Shown here: one piece after another, positions 56,136 to 64,000 of the stretch | Layout: each line of letters starts with the position of its first letter | How positions within the stretch are numbered: position 1 is the first letter of the stretch | Origin: Limnomonas spitsbergensis | Lineage: Eukaryota; Chlorophyta; Chlorophyceae; Chlamydomonadales | Direction: 5' to 3' | Length of the DNA stretch: 64,000 nucleotides | Assembly: GCA_037349105.1 (NCBI GenBank) | Contig: JAYJMM010000100.1 | Location: 1,520,501 to 1,584,500 of the forward strand | Notes under the pieces: model-generated | Database searches by the model: none | Seen by the model: the letters and a program-made list of their open reading frames with translations, nothing else | What the model was told of the DNA's origin: nothing | Translations under genes and position numbers: made by a program

Positions 56136-57845
56136 ATGGCAGAGATGCTCAGCGAGTCTGTGGCACTCATGACGCAGGTTGGGCTGGTGCCCAAACCCGC
56201 AGAATTCAAACAGGCGGCTCACAACGCTCGTCCTAGGTCATTCTTGCCAGAACCCTGCCAGGAGGAGGAACCTGAGCAAAGGCTCGTGGAACCTGCCTCC
56301 AGGAAGGGAGCAAAGAGGCTGGTTTTGAGCAAATTGGCTGACGATATGTCTGACATTCGACTGCAGGTGTTCAAGTTGAACGAGAGGCTGACATCGCTGT
56401 CGTTCACCACTATGCCCATGGGTTCAGAAGACCACAGGGGTAAGGCCAGTAAAGGCAGGCAGGAAAGCAAGGCTGTCACAGCTGCACCAAGGCTGCAGTA
56501 TTTTAAGAATGACAGAAGCAACATGGAGCAATGTGTGGGACTGATGGTCAAAGGAAAGGTCTTGGTGGCTCAGAAGGCCCTCATGGAATCAGCATGCTCC
56601 TGTCATGTGATCACAGTCAACATTGCGGAACAGTTAGTCGCCATGGGGGCAGAACTGATCCGGACGGATGAGAAGATCCGTACCACAGACAATGCAGGGG
56701 CAGATCTGTATGGGGTGCTGTTCATTTATGTGGTGTACGGATATGGGGGGCCCAATGCCATTATGGAACCCACGGTGGTCAGGGTCGTTAAGACGCCAGC
56801 CGATGCATACGAACACTTGGTGGGGAACCCAGAGTTCCTCAAGTACAGTGGGGTTTTGGAGGCAGCAGGAAGGCTGACCTTACGCCCCAGAGATGGTCCC
56901 CAGACAGTACGAGGGGTCAGGGACCTGACGCTGCCGCTGGTGCTAGCATCCCCAGCAGGGGGGTACCAGGCAGCAGCAGTGGCATGGGCAGGAATTCAGT
57001 GTGGATTTGCAGAACGGGAAGGATGGCCTGCGGCCAGTGTGGAGGAAGAACACGAGCCGCTCTTACAGCATGCCATGGCCACACACGCAGGTGCCGCCAT
57101 GAGGACAGACCAGGAGGTGGGACAAAGCCGCGGAACAGCCGCAGGTGCAGGCAGAAGCACCGCAGATGCGGGCAGGAGCAGCCGTGGGGGCCCACAGGAG
57201 ACCCCTTCCAGGCCTCGCCAGCGCGGGAAAGCGCAGGCTGCAGTGCCCAGGGAGGTCAAGGTGGATGCCAAGGCTGCTGCGTCACAGCAAGGCCAGGCAG
57301 CAGCACAGGCAGAGGCCGGTGTTGCGGTATCAATGGCACGCAAGGCAGAGTCGAAGCCAGCATATGAAAAGGAGATCATCAGGAGGTGCTTGGCGGCAAG
57401 CCCAAGCCACCCATGCGTCTTGTGCGGAGAGCCTGGCCTGCACTCACCAGAGGAGTGTGACCAGAGAATCCAGGAGATACTGCAGAAGCCTGCGGCAGAC
57501 CCCGCAGCCCAGGGGACATCACCAGGAGCAAAAAGGCAGGTGGCCTTCGGGGGAGCCGCAACAGCAAGAGCTGCACCAGCGGGATCAATCAGGCGCTCGG
57601 AGGTGCGAGTACCTGGCAAGGGCGAGAGGGCCTGTGAGGCTGATGGGGGCGTTAGGAAAGACGCCCCAGAGGCAGCAGACAGAACGCGGGGGGTAACAGC
57701 AAACCGCGGCCAGGAGGAGCCTGGCAGCAAGGAGGAGAGTAAAGAACTAGAGGAGTCAGAGGAGGAAGAGGTCCATGAACAGGGGCCCAGTCAGAAGTAC
57801 ATGCATGTACTGAGGCTGCAGCACCAAGTAACGTTGTTGCAGTAA
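56136..57845 (+). CDS. Retroelement polyprotein fragment with retropepsin-like domain (left arm)
   Basis: 569 codons, open upstream to at least 56107 in the same frame. Residues 1-130 are a linker. A retropepsin-like domain follows: KGKVLVAQKALMESACSCHV at the active site, then GADLYGVLFIYVV and TPADAYEHLVGNPEFLKYSG, resembling the C-terminal LG-x-x-x-L strand of the fold. The expected catalytic Asp is Glu here (codon 56585-56587); the right arm has Asp. A Gly/Ala/Gln-rich region and a zinc-knuckle-like CVLCGEPGLHSPEEC (CX2CX5HX4C, one residue longer than usual) come next. The TAA at 57843-57845 interrupts a frame that is otherwise continuous with the next entry, so this copy is broken. Confidence 0.75.
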   Translation: MAEMLSESVALMTQVGLVPKPAEFKQAAHNARPRSFLPEPCQEEEPEQRLVEPASRKGAKRLVLSKLADDMSDIRLQVFKLNERLTSLSFTTMPMGSEDHRGKASKGRQESKAVTAAPRLQYFKNDRSNMEQCVGLMVKGKVLVAQKALMESACSCHVITVNIAEQLVAMGAELIRTDEKIRTTDNAGADLYGVLFIYVVYGYGGPNAIMEPTVVRVVKTPADAYEHLVGNPEFLKYSGVLEAAGRLTLRPRDGPQTVRGVRDLTLPLVLASPAGGYQAAAVAWAGIQCGFAEREGWPAASVEEEHEPLLQHAMATHAGAAMRTDQEVGQSRGTAAGAGRSTADAGRSSRGGPQETPSRPRQRGKAQAAVPREVKVDAKAAASQQGQAAAQAEAGVAVSMARKAESKPAYEKEIIRRCLAASPSHPCVLCGEPGLHSPEECDQRIQEILQKPAADPAAQGTSPGAKRQVAFGGAATARAAPAGSIRRSEVRVPGKGERACEADGGVRKDAPEAADRTRGVTANRGQEEPGSKEESKELEESEEEEVHEQGPSQKYMHVLRLQHQVTLLQ

Positions 57846-58918
57846 GACGTCAAGGCAAGAGAGGAGCTGCTATACCGCCAGGCTGCAGCAACAATTGAAT
57901 ACCTGCGGTTGCAGCAGGTCAGGTGGACAGGCCTCCAGGATGCCAATATACGGCTCACGGAGGTACAGCAGCAGTACATCTTGCGCGCAGACCAGCTGCG
58001 AGAGCTGTACACCAACCTTGGGAACCAGCAGGCAGGAGAGCCGCTGCAGTCCACAGTCCCAGGAGACCCGGAGCTGGCAGAACACATGAGAGTAATGTTT
58101 CAACCCGCGGCCGCGCTCACAGATAAGGACGAGGGTCTGGGCCAGGAGAAGCTGCAGGAACAGGAGCAGCAAGCCACTGGTCAGCAAGGACCAGGGGGCA
58201 GTGGCGGGGCCAGGCAGGCCAGAGGGGAGAAGCGCACGCAGCACAGGGGGACAACCCCAGATGCTGCAAAGAACACAGAGACCAGAGAGCGCAGCAGGAG
58301 CGCGCAGAGGGCCCGCAGTGTAGAACGCCACGGGGTGGTGCCTACACCTGAGGCTCGAACCCAGCGGCCGGACCGCGATGATAGATACGACCAGCCTAGA
58401 GGCAGGAGGCAGCGGTCACCCAGCAGGGATCGCGGGAGCCAGCCCAGGGGCAGGTCACAGGAGCGAGGCGCAGGTAGCCACGCCAAGACATGCCAGCTGG
58501 AGGGGAGAGTGCAGGATAAAAGAGGAACCTCCGGCCAGAGTCCGCCGGGCAGGGCCCAGGCAGGGCGCAGCTGGATGGGGGGACAGAGAAGCGTCCTTGG
58601 ACCCCATGATGGGGGAGTCTGCTTCAATTGTGGGAAGCCAGGGCACTTCGCTAATGCGTGCCCAGAGCAGGGGGTGGCCTTGCAGCCAGGTGACAGCAGC
58701 CAGTTTGACCAATCGCGAGCAGCAGTAGGCCCAGAACGGAGCTGGGGAGTTAGGGGACCTGGCAGGAGCCAAGAGGCCTCAGAAGACAACATGAGGCGAG
58801 CTTATGAGGCTGCCAAGGAGGTCTCCTATGAGGACTGGAAAAATCAGCAGGAGACAGCTGGCCCAAGTGAGCTGCCAGGCCCGCCGGGATGGCCGGGGCC
58901 AGCAGGGCAGTCATACAA
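57846..58918 (+). pseudogene. Continuation of the left-arm polyprotein after a stop, zinc knuckle
   Basis: Same frame as the preceding entry, separated only by TAA (CAA in the right arm). It encodes a helical Gln-rich segment (EELLYRQAAATIEYLRLQQV), an RS/RG-rich region and a canonical zinc knuckle CFNCGKPGHFANAC (CX2CX4HX4C), ending in a Pro/Gly stretch. The frame formally runs on to 59117 across the palindrome centre, but those residues are antisense of the other arm. No reverse transcriptase or integrase is present. Confidence 0.75.
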
Positions 58919-58948
58919 TTCCAGGTGGGTCAGCCAGGAGAGGCACAC
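58919..58948. other. 30 bp spacer at the palindrome centre
   Basis: The unique sequence between the two arms begins TTCCAGGTGGGTCAGCC. Both arms end at exactly the same internal coding position next to it. Confidence 0.9.
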
Positions 58949-60033
58949 TTGTATGACTGCCCTGCTGGCCCCGGCCATCCCGGCGGGCCTGGCAGCTCAC
59001 TTGGGCCAGCTGTCTCCTGCTGCTTTTTCCAGTCCTCATAGGAGACCTCCTTGGCAGCCTCACAAGCTCGCCTCATGTTGTCTTCTGAGGCCTCTTGGCT
59101 CCTGCCAGGTCCCCTAACTCCCCAGCTCCGTTCTGGGCCTACTGCTGCTCGCGATTGGTCAAACTGGCTGCTGTCACCTGGCTGCAAGGCCACCCCCTGC
59201 TCTGGGCACGCATTAGCGAAGTGCCCTGGCTTCCCACAATTGAAGCAGACTCCCCCATCATGGGGTCCAAGGACGCTTCTCTGTCCCCCCATCCAGCTGC
59301 GCCCTGCCTGGGCCCTGCCCGGCGGACTCTGGCCGGAGGTTCCTCTTTTATCCTGCACTCTCCCCTCCAACTGGTATGTCTTGGCGTGGCTACCTGCGCC
59401 TCGCTCCTGTGACCTGCCCCTGGGCTGGCTCCCGCGATCCCTGCTGGGTGACCGCTGCCTCCTGCCTCTAGGCTGGTCGTATCTATCATCGCGGTCCGGC
59501 CGCTGGGTTCGAGCCTCAGGTGTAGGCACCACCCCGTGGCGTTCTACACTGCGGGCCCTCTGCGCGCTCCTGCTGCGCTCTCTGGTCTCTGTGTTCTTTG
59601 CAGCATCTGGGGTTTTCCCCCTGTGCTGCGTGCGCTTCTCCCCTCTGGCCTGCCTGGCCCCGCCATTGCCCCCTGGTCCTTGCTGACAAGTGGCTTGCTG
59701 CTCCTGTTCCTGCAGCTTCTCCTGGCCCAGACCCTCGTCCTTATCTGTGAGCGCGGCCGCGGGTTGAAACATTACTCTCATGTGTTCTGCCAGCTCCGGG
59801 TCTCCTGGGACTGTGGACTGCAGCGGCTCTCCTGCCTGCTGGTTCCCAAGGTTGGTGTACAGCTCTCGCAGCTGGTCTGCGCGCAAGATGTACTGCTGCT
59901 GTACCTCCGTGAGCCGTATATTGGCATCCTGGAGGCCTGTCCACCTGACCTGCTGCAACCGCAGGTATTCAATTGTTGCTGCAGCCTGGCGGTATAGCAG
60001 CTCCTCTCTTGCCCTGACGTCTTGCTGCAGCAA
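58930..60033 (-). pseudogene. Right-arm polyprotein C-terminal part, zinc knuckle
   Basis: 367 codons matching the left arm (helical Gln-rich segment, RS/RG region, CFNCGKPGHFANAC). It is in a different frame from the upstream right-arm entry because of a 4 bp loss at about 60058-60068 (TACATGTAC here, TACATGCATGTAC in the left arm). The last few residues are read from the 30 bp spacer. Confidence 0.75.
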
Positions 60034-61757
60034 CGTTACTTGGTGTTGCAGCCTCAGTACATGTACTTCTGACTGGGCCCCTGTTCATGGACCTCTTCCT
60101 CCTCTGACTCCTCTAGTTCTTTACTCTCCTCCTTGCTGCCAGGCTCCTCATGGCCGCGGTTTGTTGTTACCCCCCGCGTTCTGTCTGCTGCCTCTGGGGC
60201 GTCTTTCCTAACGCCCCCATCAGCCTCACAGGCCCTCTCGCCCTTGCCAGGTACTCGCACCTCCGAGCGCCTGATTGATCCCGCTGGTGCAGCTCTTGCT
60301 GCTGCGGCTCCCCCGAAGGCCACCCGCCTTTTTGCTCCTGGTGATGTCCCCTGGGCTGCGGGGACTGCCGCAGGCTTCTGCAGTATCTCCTGGATTCTCT
60401 GGTCACACTCCTCTGGTGAGTGCATGCCAGGCTCTCCGCACAAGACGCATGGGTGGCTTGGGCTTGCCGCCAAGCACCTCCTGATGATCTCCTTTTCATA
60501 TGCTGGCTTCGACTCTGCCTTGCGTGCCATTGATACCGCAGCACCGGCCTCTGCCTGTGCTGCTGCCTGGCCTTGCTGTGACGCAGCAGCCTTGGCATCC
60601 ACCTTGACCTCCCTGGGCACTGCAGCCTGCGCTTTCCCGCGCTGGCGAGGCCTGGAAGGGGTCTCCTGTGGGCCCCCACGGCTGCTCCTGCCCGCATCTG
60701 CGGTGCTTCTGCCTGCACTTGCGGCTGTTCCGCGGCTTTGTCCCACCTCCTGGTCTGTCCTCATGGCGGCACCTGCGTGTGTGGCCATGGCATGCTGTAA
60801 GAGCGGCTCGTGTTCTTCCTCCACACTGGCCGCAGGCCACCCTTCCCGTTCTGCAAATCCACACTGAATTCCTGCCCATGCCACTGCTGCTGCCTGGTAC
60901 CCCCCTGCTGGGGATGCTAGCACCAACGGCAGCGTCAGGTCCTTGACCCCTCGTACTGTCTGGGGACCATCTCTGGGGCGTAAGGTCAGCCTTCCTGCTG
61001 CCTCCAAAACCCCACTGTACTTGAGGAACTCTGGGTTCCCCACCAAGTGTTCGTATGCATCGGCTGGCGTCTTAACGACCCTGACCACCGTGGGTTCCAT
61101 AATGGCATTGGGCCCCCCATATCCGTACACCACATAAATGAACAGCACCCCATACAGATCTGCCCCTGCATTGTCTGTGGTACGGATCTTCTCATCCGTC
61201 CGGATCAGTTCTGCCCCCATGGCGACTAACTGTTCCGCAATGTTGACTGTGATCACATGACAGGAGCATGCTGAGTCCATGAGGGCCTTCTGAGCCACCA
61301 GGACCTTTCCTTTGACCATCAGTCCCACACATTGCTCCAGGTTGCTTCTGTCATTCTTAAAATACTGCAGCCTTGGTGCAGCTGTGACAGCCTTGCTTTC
61401 CTGCCTGCCTTTACTGGCCTTACCCCTGTGGTCTTCTGAACCCATGGGCATAGTGGTGAACGACAGCGATGTCAGCCTCTCGTTCAACTTGAACACCTGC
61501 AGTCGAATGTCAGACATATCGTCAGCCAATTTGCTCAAAACCAGCCTCTTTGCTCCCTTCCTGGAGGCAGGTTCCACGAGCCTTTGCTCAGGTTCCTCCT
61601 CCTGGCAGGGTTCTGGCAAGAATGACCTAGGACGAGCGTTGTGAGCCACCTGTTTGAATTCTGCGGGTTTGGGCACCAGCCCAACCTGCGTCATGAGTGC
61701 CACAGACTCGCTGAGCATCTCTGCCATAGTCTGTTGCCAGCCCTATGGCTCAGCTTG
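58949..61757 (-). mobile_element. Right arm of the retroelement palindrome
   Basis: Inverted copy of 56106-58918. Unlike the left arm, its upstream side (higher coordinates) continues into Gag coding sequence to the window end. Confidence 0.9.
60054..61727 (-). CDS. Retroelement polyprotein fragment with retropepsin-like domain (right arm)
   Basis: 557 codons, about 98% identical to the left-arm protein. The active-site motif here is MDSACSCHV, with the expected Asp (codon at 61275-61277), so DSAC replaces the usual DSG/DTG triad. The zinc-knuckle-like motif is CVLCGEPGMHSPEEC. The frame closes early because of the 4 bp deletion. Upstream it joins Gag in the same frame except for a TAG at 61743-61745 (GAG in the left arm). 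Confidence 0.75.
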   Translation of the reverse strand: MAEMLSESVALMTQVGLVPKPAEFKQVAHNARPRSFLPEPCQEEEPEQRLVEPASRKGAKRLVLSKLADDMSDIRLQVFKLNERLTSLSFTTMPMGSEDHRGKASKGRQESKAVTAAPRLQYFKNDRSNLEQCVGLMVKGKVLVAQKALMDSACSCHVITVNIAEQLVAMGAELIRTDEKIRTTDNAGADLYGVLFIYVVYGYGGPNAIMEPTVVRVVKTPADAYEHLVGNPEFLKYSGVLEAAGRLTLRPRDGPQTVRGVKDLTLPLVLASPAGGYQAAAVAWAGIQCGFAEREGWPAASVEEEHEPLLQHAMATHAGAAMRTDQEVGQSRGTAASAGRSTADAGRSSRGGPQETPSRPRQRGKAQAAVPREVKVDAKAAASQQGQAAAQAEAGAAVSMARKAESKPAYEKEIIRRCLAASPSHPCVLCGEPGMHSPEECDQRIQEILQKPAAVPAAQGTSPGAKRRVAFGGAAAARAAPAGSIRRSEVRVPGKGERACEADGGVRKDAPEAADRTRGVTTNRGHEEPGSKEESKELEESEEEEVHEQGPSQKYMY

Positions 61758-62717
61758 CCCCGTTGGGCTGCTTAGGTGTGATACGTGTGCCGCTTGCTGA
61801 GCCTGACCCCCCTGGCCAGGCCCTGGCCGTTGGTACTGCCTGTTGTTCTGATTCCGCTCGTACGGCCTGCCTGCAGGTTGACCTTGCTGTGGCCTTGGCG
61901 GGAGCGGGTACTGCTGCTGCGGCGGCCTTGCCTGCCCAGCTGTAATGTCTGTAGCGAGTGGCGCAGGCCTGCGCTCATCCCTGGGCCTGGGCGCCCTGCA
62001 GTCCCTGGCCAGGTGCGCCGTGCTACCACACTGGTAGCATGCCTTGGCTGCCCCTGCAGCGCCTTCTGCGCTGTAATTTGGTGCCCCGGATTGATCTGCC
62101 CAGGTAGCTCCTCTGAGTTTACCATCACTCCGCTGTTGCTGGGCAGCTGCTGCGCCTGCGGGGTTCACTGCCCCTTCAAGGCGTGTCCGCATCTCCCACT
62201 GTCCAGTTCTCTCCTTCCTTGTTCTGGTGGGCTGCACCTCTCCCTGGCTAGGCCCACTGGCCATCTGTTTGAGGCTTGCGCCTCCTAGGTCCAGCATTTC
62301 CAGGGCAAACTTCTCCCACAGCACCACCTGCTGTGTGAGCACTGCAATCTGATCTTCATCCGTCATGCTGAGGTACCCTGGTACTGTCATAACAAACTTG
62401 CCCAGTTTGGCCTTAGCAAGCGTTGGAAGTCCGTCATGGAACATATGCGAGACAGAGTGCCTCCTGCCGAAGTGGTCCACTGCATCCCTTGAGATCTGCA
62501 GCAACTCTGCTGTCGACATTACTCTGTGAGCAAATGCTTCCACCGTCTCCTCTGGCTTGACGTCAGGGTCGAGAGTGGTCTTCACTCCTAGCCTGAGATT
62601 GGAGATGGCTGTCCTCTCATCTGAGGTTGGCTTCCCCACTTCTGCTTGAACTACCTTGATCCACAAGGCTAGCAGCGAGGCTTCGCAACACTGCTCCTCT
62701 GCTGGGGCAACCCACAT
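61743..62717 (-). CDS. Gag region with zinc knuckle
   Basis: 324 codons. The N-terminal 150 residues look like a capsid-type helical domain (KTSDERTAI-like start, TLDPDVKPEETVEAFAHRVM, LPTLAKAKLGKFVMTVPGYL, VVLWEKFALEML). A linker and a canonical zinc knuckle CYQCGSTAHLARDC follow, then a Gln/Pro/Arg-rich tail. The stop TAG aligns with a sense codon in the left arm, so Gag and protease were once one frame. The upstream stop TGA at 62781 likewise separates it from the preceding entry in the same frame. Confidence 0.75.
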   Translation of the reverse strand: MWVAPAEEQCCEASLLALWIKVVQAEVGKPTSDERTAISNLRLGVKTTLDPDVKPEETVEAFAHRVMSTAELLQISRDAVDHFGRRHSVSHMFHDGLPTLAKAKLGKFVMTVPGYLSMTDEDQIAVLTQQVVLWEKFALEMLDLGGASLKQMASGPSQGEVQPTRTRKERTGQWEMRTRLEGAVNPAGAAAAQQQRSDGKLRGATWADQSGAPNYSAEGAAGAAKACYQCGSTAHLARDCRAPRPRDERRPAPLATDITAGQARPPQQQYPLPPRPQQGQPAGRPYERNQNNRQYQRPGPGQGGQAQQAAHVSHLSSPTGQAEP

Positions 62718-62780
62718 CCCCCTGATCCTTTCTGCTTCTCTGGCAACCCTGTCTCCTGCATGAGGCGCCGCCCTGATGGC

Positions 62781-63758
62781 TCACATCAGCGGCCCCACGC
62801 TAGCCGGCTTGCTGTCCCATAGCTTGACCAATGATTTCACCAGCATCGTCATAGCTGATGGCGACTGGCACGACCCAGCTATTTCTCCGGCCACCACAGC
62901 CAACGCTGGCGGGTCATCTGACAGCGCCAGCCTGTTGTGCGATCCCCAATATCCACACGCCTGGCAATATTTCCTGGCTGCAACCGCGCCTGGGTGCGAC
63001 ATATCCAACACCGGCACGTTGCCTTGGATGGCCGGGATTTTGGTGAATTTGGCTACCCCTGCCAGCTGCAGGACCATCTGCTGTTGCAGCTGCAGGTTCA
63101 CCCTTGCCTGCTCCCTATCGAGCCTTTTCATTTCCTGGTCGCTGGACTCCTGCCTAGCTCCCGGCCTGCGCCTGTCCGTTCCTCCTGGTCCCGAATCTAC
63201 TGATTCTGACCGCGACCCAGATCCTCCACCACCGCCCCTCGATGGGCTGCGACCTGAATGGTATCTGTCATGTCTGTAATAATCATCCTCCTGATCATGA
63301 TCTTCTCGCGATGGCTGTCTGCCTGCTCTTCCTGCAGAGCCTCTACTCCCATCGGGTGGCGGCCGTTCTGCTTCGCTTCTGCCTGGTCTGCTGTCAGAGC
63401 CATGCCTCCAAGCCTGTGCTCTGCCAGGCTCTGCCTGTCCCCTTGGGCAGCTCCTGGTCTTGCCGATCCTGCTGCGTCCCTTTGCTGTGTTCCGCTGGTC
63501 CCCTGGGTTGCTCCTGGCTTTGCTGGCTTGGCTGTTCTCTGCCCTCTGCCTGCCCTCTGGGCGGCTCCTGGCTATGCCGGCTTGGCTGTTCTCTGCTGTA
63601 TGCCTGCCCCCTGGGCGGCTCCTGGCTCTGTCATCCTGGCTGCGTCCCGCATGTGTAATTCCTGGCATAGGAATCAGACTGCGTTTCCTCCCTGGCTTCC
63701 TGCATTCTTGGACCACTGCTTCGCACGCTGCCTGCCGGCTCAACCCTCCTGGTTCCAC
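62781..63758 (-). pseudogene. N-terminal Gag region, RS-rich, interrupted
   Basis: Same frame as the Gag entry downstream, ended by TGA at 62781-62783 (in ATGTGAGCC; a CGA-to-TGA change would explain it). The first 230 residues are Arg/Ser/Gly-rich with a repeat of about 17 residues (ARSRPGGRHTAENSQAG). The C-terminal part (KFTKIPAIQGNVPVLDMSHP, then KYCQACGYWG) looks like a structured Gag segment. A frameshift near 63650 separates it from the frame at 63631-63933. Confidence 0.6.
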
Positions 63759-64000
63759 TCGCTGTGCACTCCTGCCTGTTCCTCAGGAATTCCTCGATGT
63801 AATCCACCTGGGTTTCCTGGCATGTGTTTTCTTTGTCCTCGACTATGCGTAGTAATGCATAAGACTCTTGCCTGTTTGCTCTGCGTGTTGCTATGCCTTG
63901 CTCTGCCATCCTGGCAAGTGATCGGCTAGTCAACTCCGCCCTTTTGCTGGCGGCTGGGCTGCTGGCTCTGGGCGCTTCCCTGCCCCTTGGCCGTCCTCTG
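63631..64000 (-). pseudogene. Gag N-terminal fragment, frame-shifted, cut by window end
   Basis: A frame reading MAEQGIATRRANRQESYALL and onward to a TGA at 63631. Its acidic/helical content (RIVEDKENTCQETQVDYIEE) suits a coiled coil. It overlaps the preceding entry in another frame; the natural protein probably changes frame here because of a small indel. The element's own 5' end lies beyond 64000. Confidence 0.5.

Larger units (their letters stand above)
56106..58918 (+). mobile_element. Left arm of the retroelement palindrome
   Basis: About 2813 bp that recurs inverted at 58949-61757, differing by one net 4 bp indel and scattered substitutions (about 2% at protein level). The left boundary (56106) is an abrupt junction between leader DNA and the middle of the polyprotein frame, so the N-terminal Gag half is missing here. 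Confidence 0.9.

Noticed and set aside
59051..60867. Plus-strand frames of 105-244 codons across the right arm
   Set aside because: Antisense shadows of the retroelement polyprotein; mirror frames exist in the left arm.

Overview
The window looks like nuclear DNA of a green alga, most probably a marine prasinophyte-type chlorophyte. Plant-type telomere heptamers (TTTAGGG and variants) are scattered through it. Genes are split by GT-AG introns, two products look plastid-targeted, and one gene encodes a plant group-I-type bZIP factor. The species cannot be fixed from sequence alone. I see no bacterial operons, rRNA, tRNA or CRISPR.

Layout. 0.5-1.3 kb: 3' end of a gene resembling the MICU calcium-uptake regulators (+). 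2.6-3.2 kb: a retroelement (LTR/leader-like) remnant. 4.0-5.9 kb: a two-exon partial gene of unknown function (-). 8.4-14.8 kb: a complete six-exon gene (+) for a plastid-type peroxiredoxin-like protein of the SelU/PRXL2 (AhpC-TSA_2) family. Its redox motif is U-P-L-C, with U encoded by an in-frame TGA. 16.9-48.6 kb: a bZIP transcription-factor gene (-) with long polyglutamine tracts. Its second-to-last visible intron boundary pair encloses a 26 kb satellite: 1006 monomers of 26 bp in a ~27 kb intron with matching splice phases. 48.7-52.5 kb: low-complexity and tandem-repeat DNA with doubtful exons. 52.7-53.2 kb: an intronless gene for a small single-pass plastid protein (+). 54.8-64 kb: retroelement DNA, including a ~2.8 kb-arm inverted repeat of a Gag-protease polyprotein, with the rest of Gag beyond it on the minus strand.

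The most unusual theme is that exon edges are repeatedly copied into the neighbouring intron. In the MICU-like, minus-strand unknown, SelU and bZIP genes, decayed tandem copies of an exon-intron junction (coding bases plus splice site) lie beside the functional junction. They are mixed with degenerate CCCTAAA/CCCTGAA filler. This pattern let me find the real exons by phase matching, and it suggests that introns here grow by tandem duplication of splice-junction segments. All gene models are my own hand splicing and lack transcript support.
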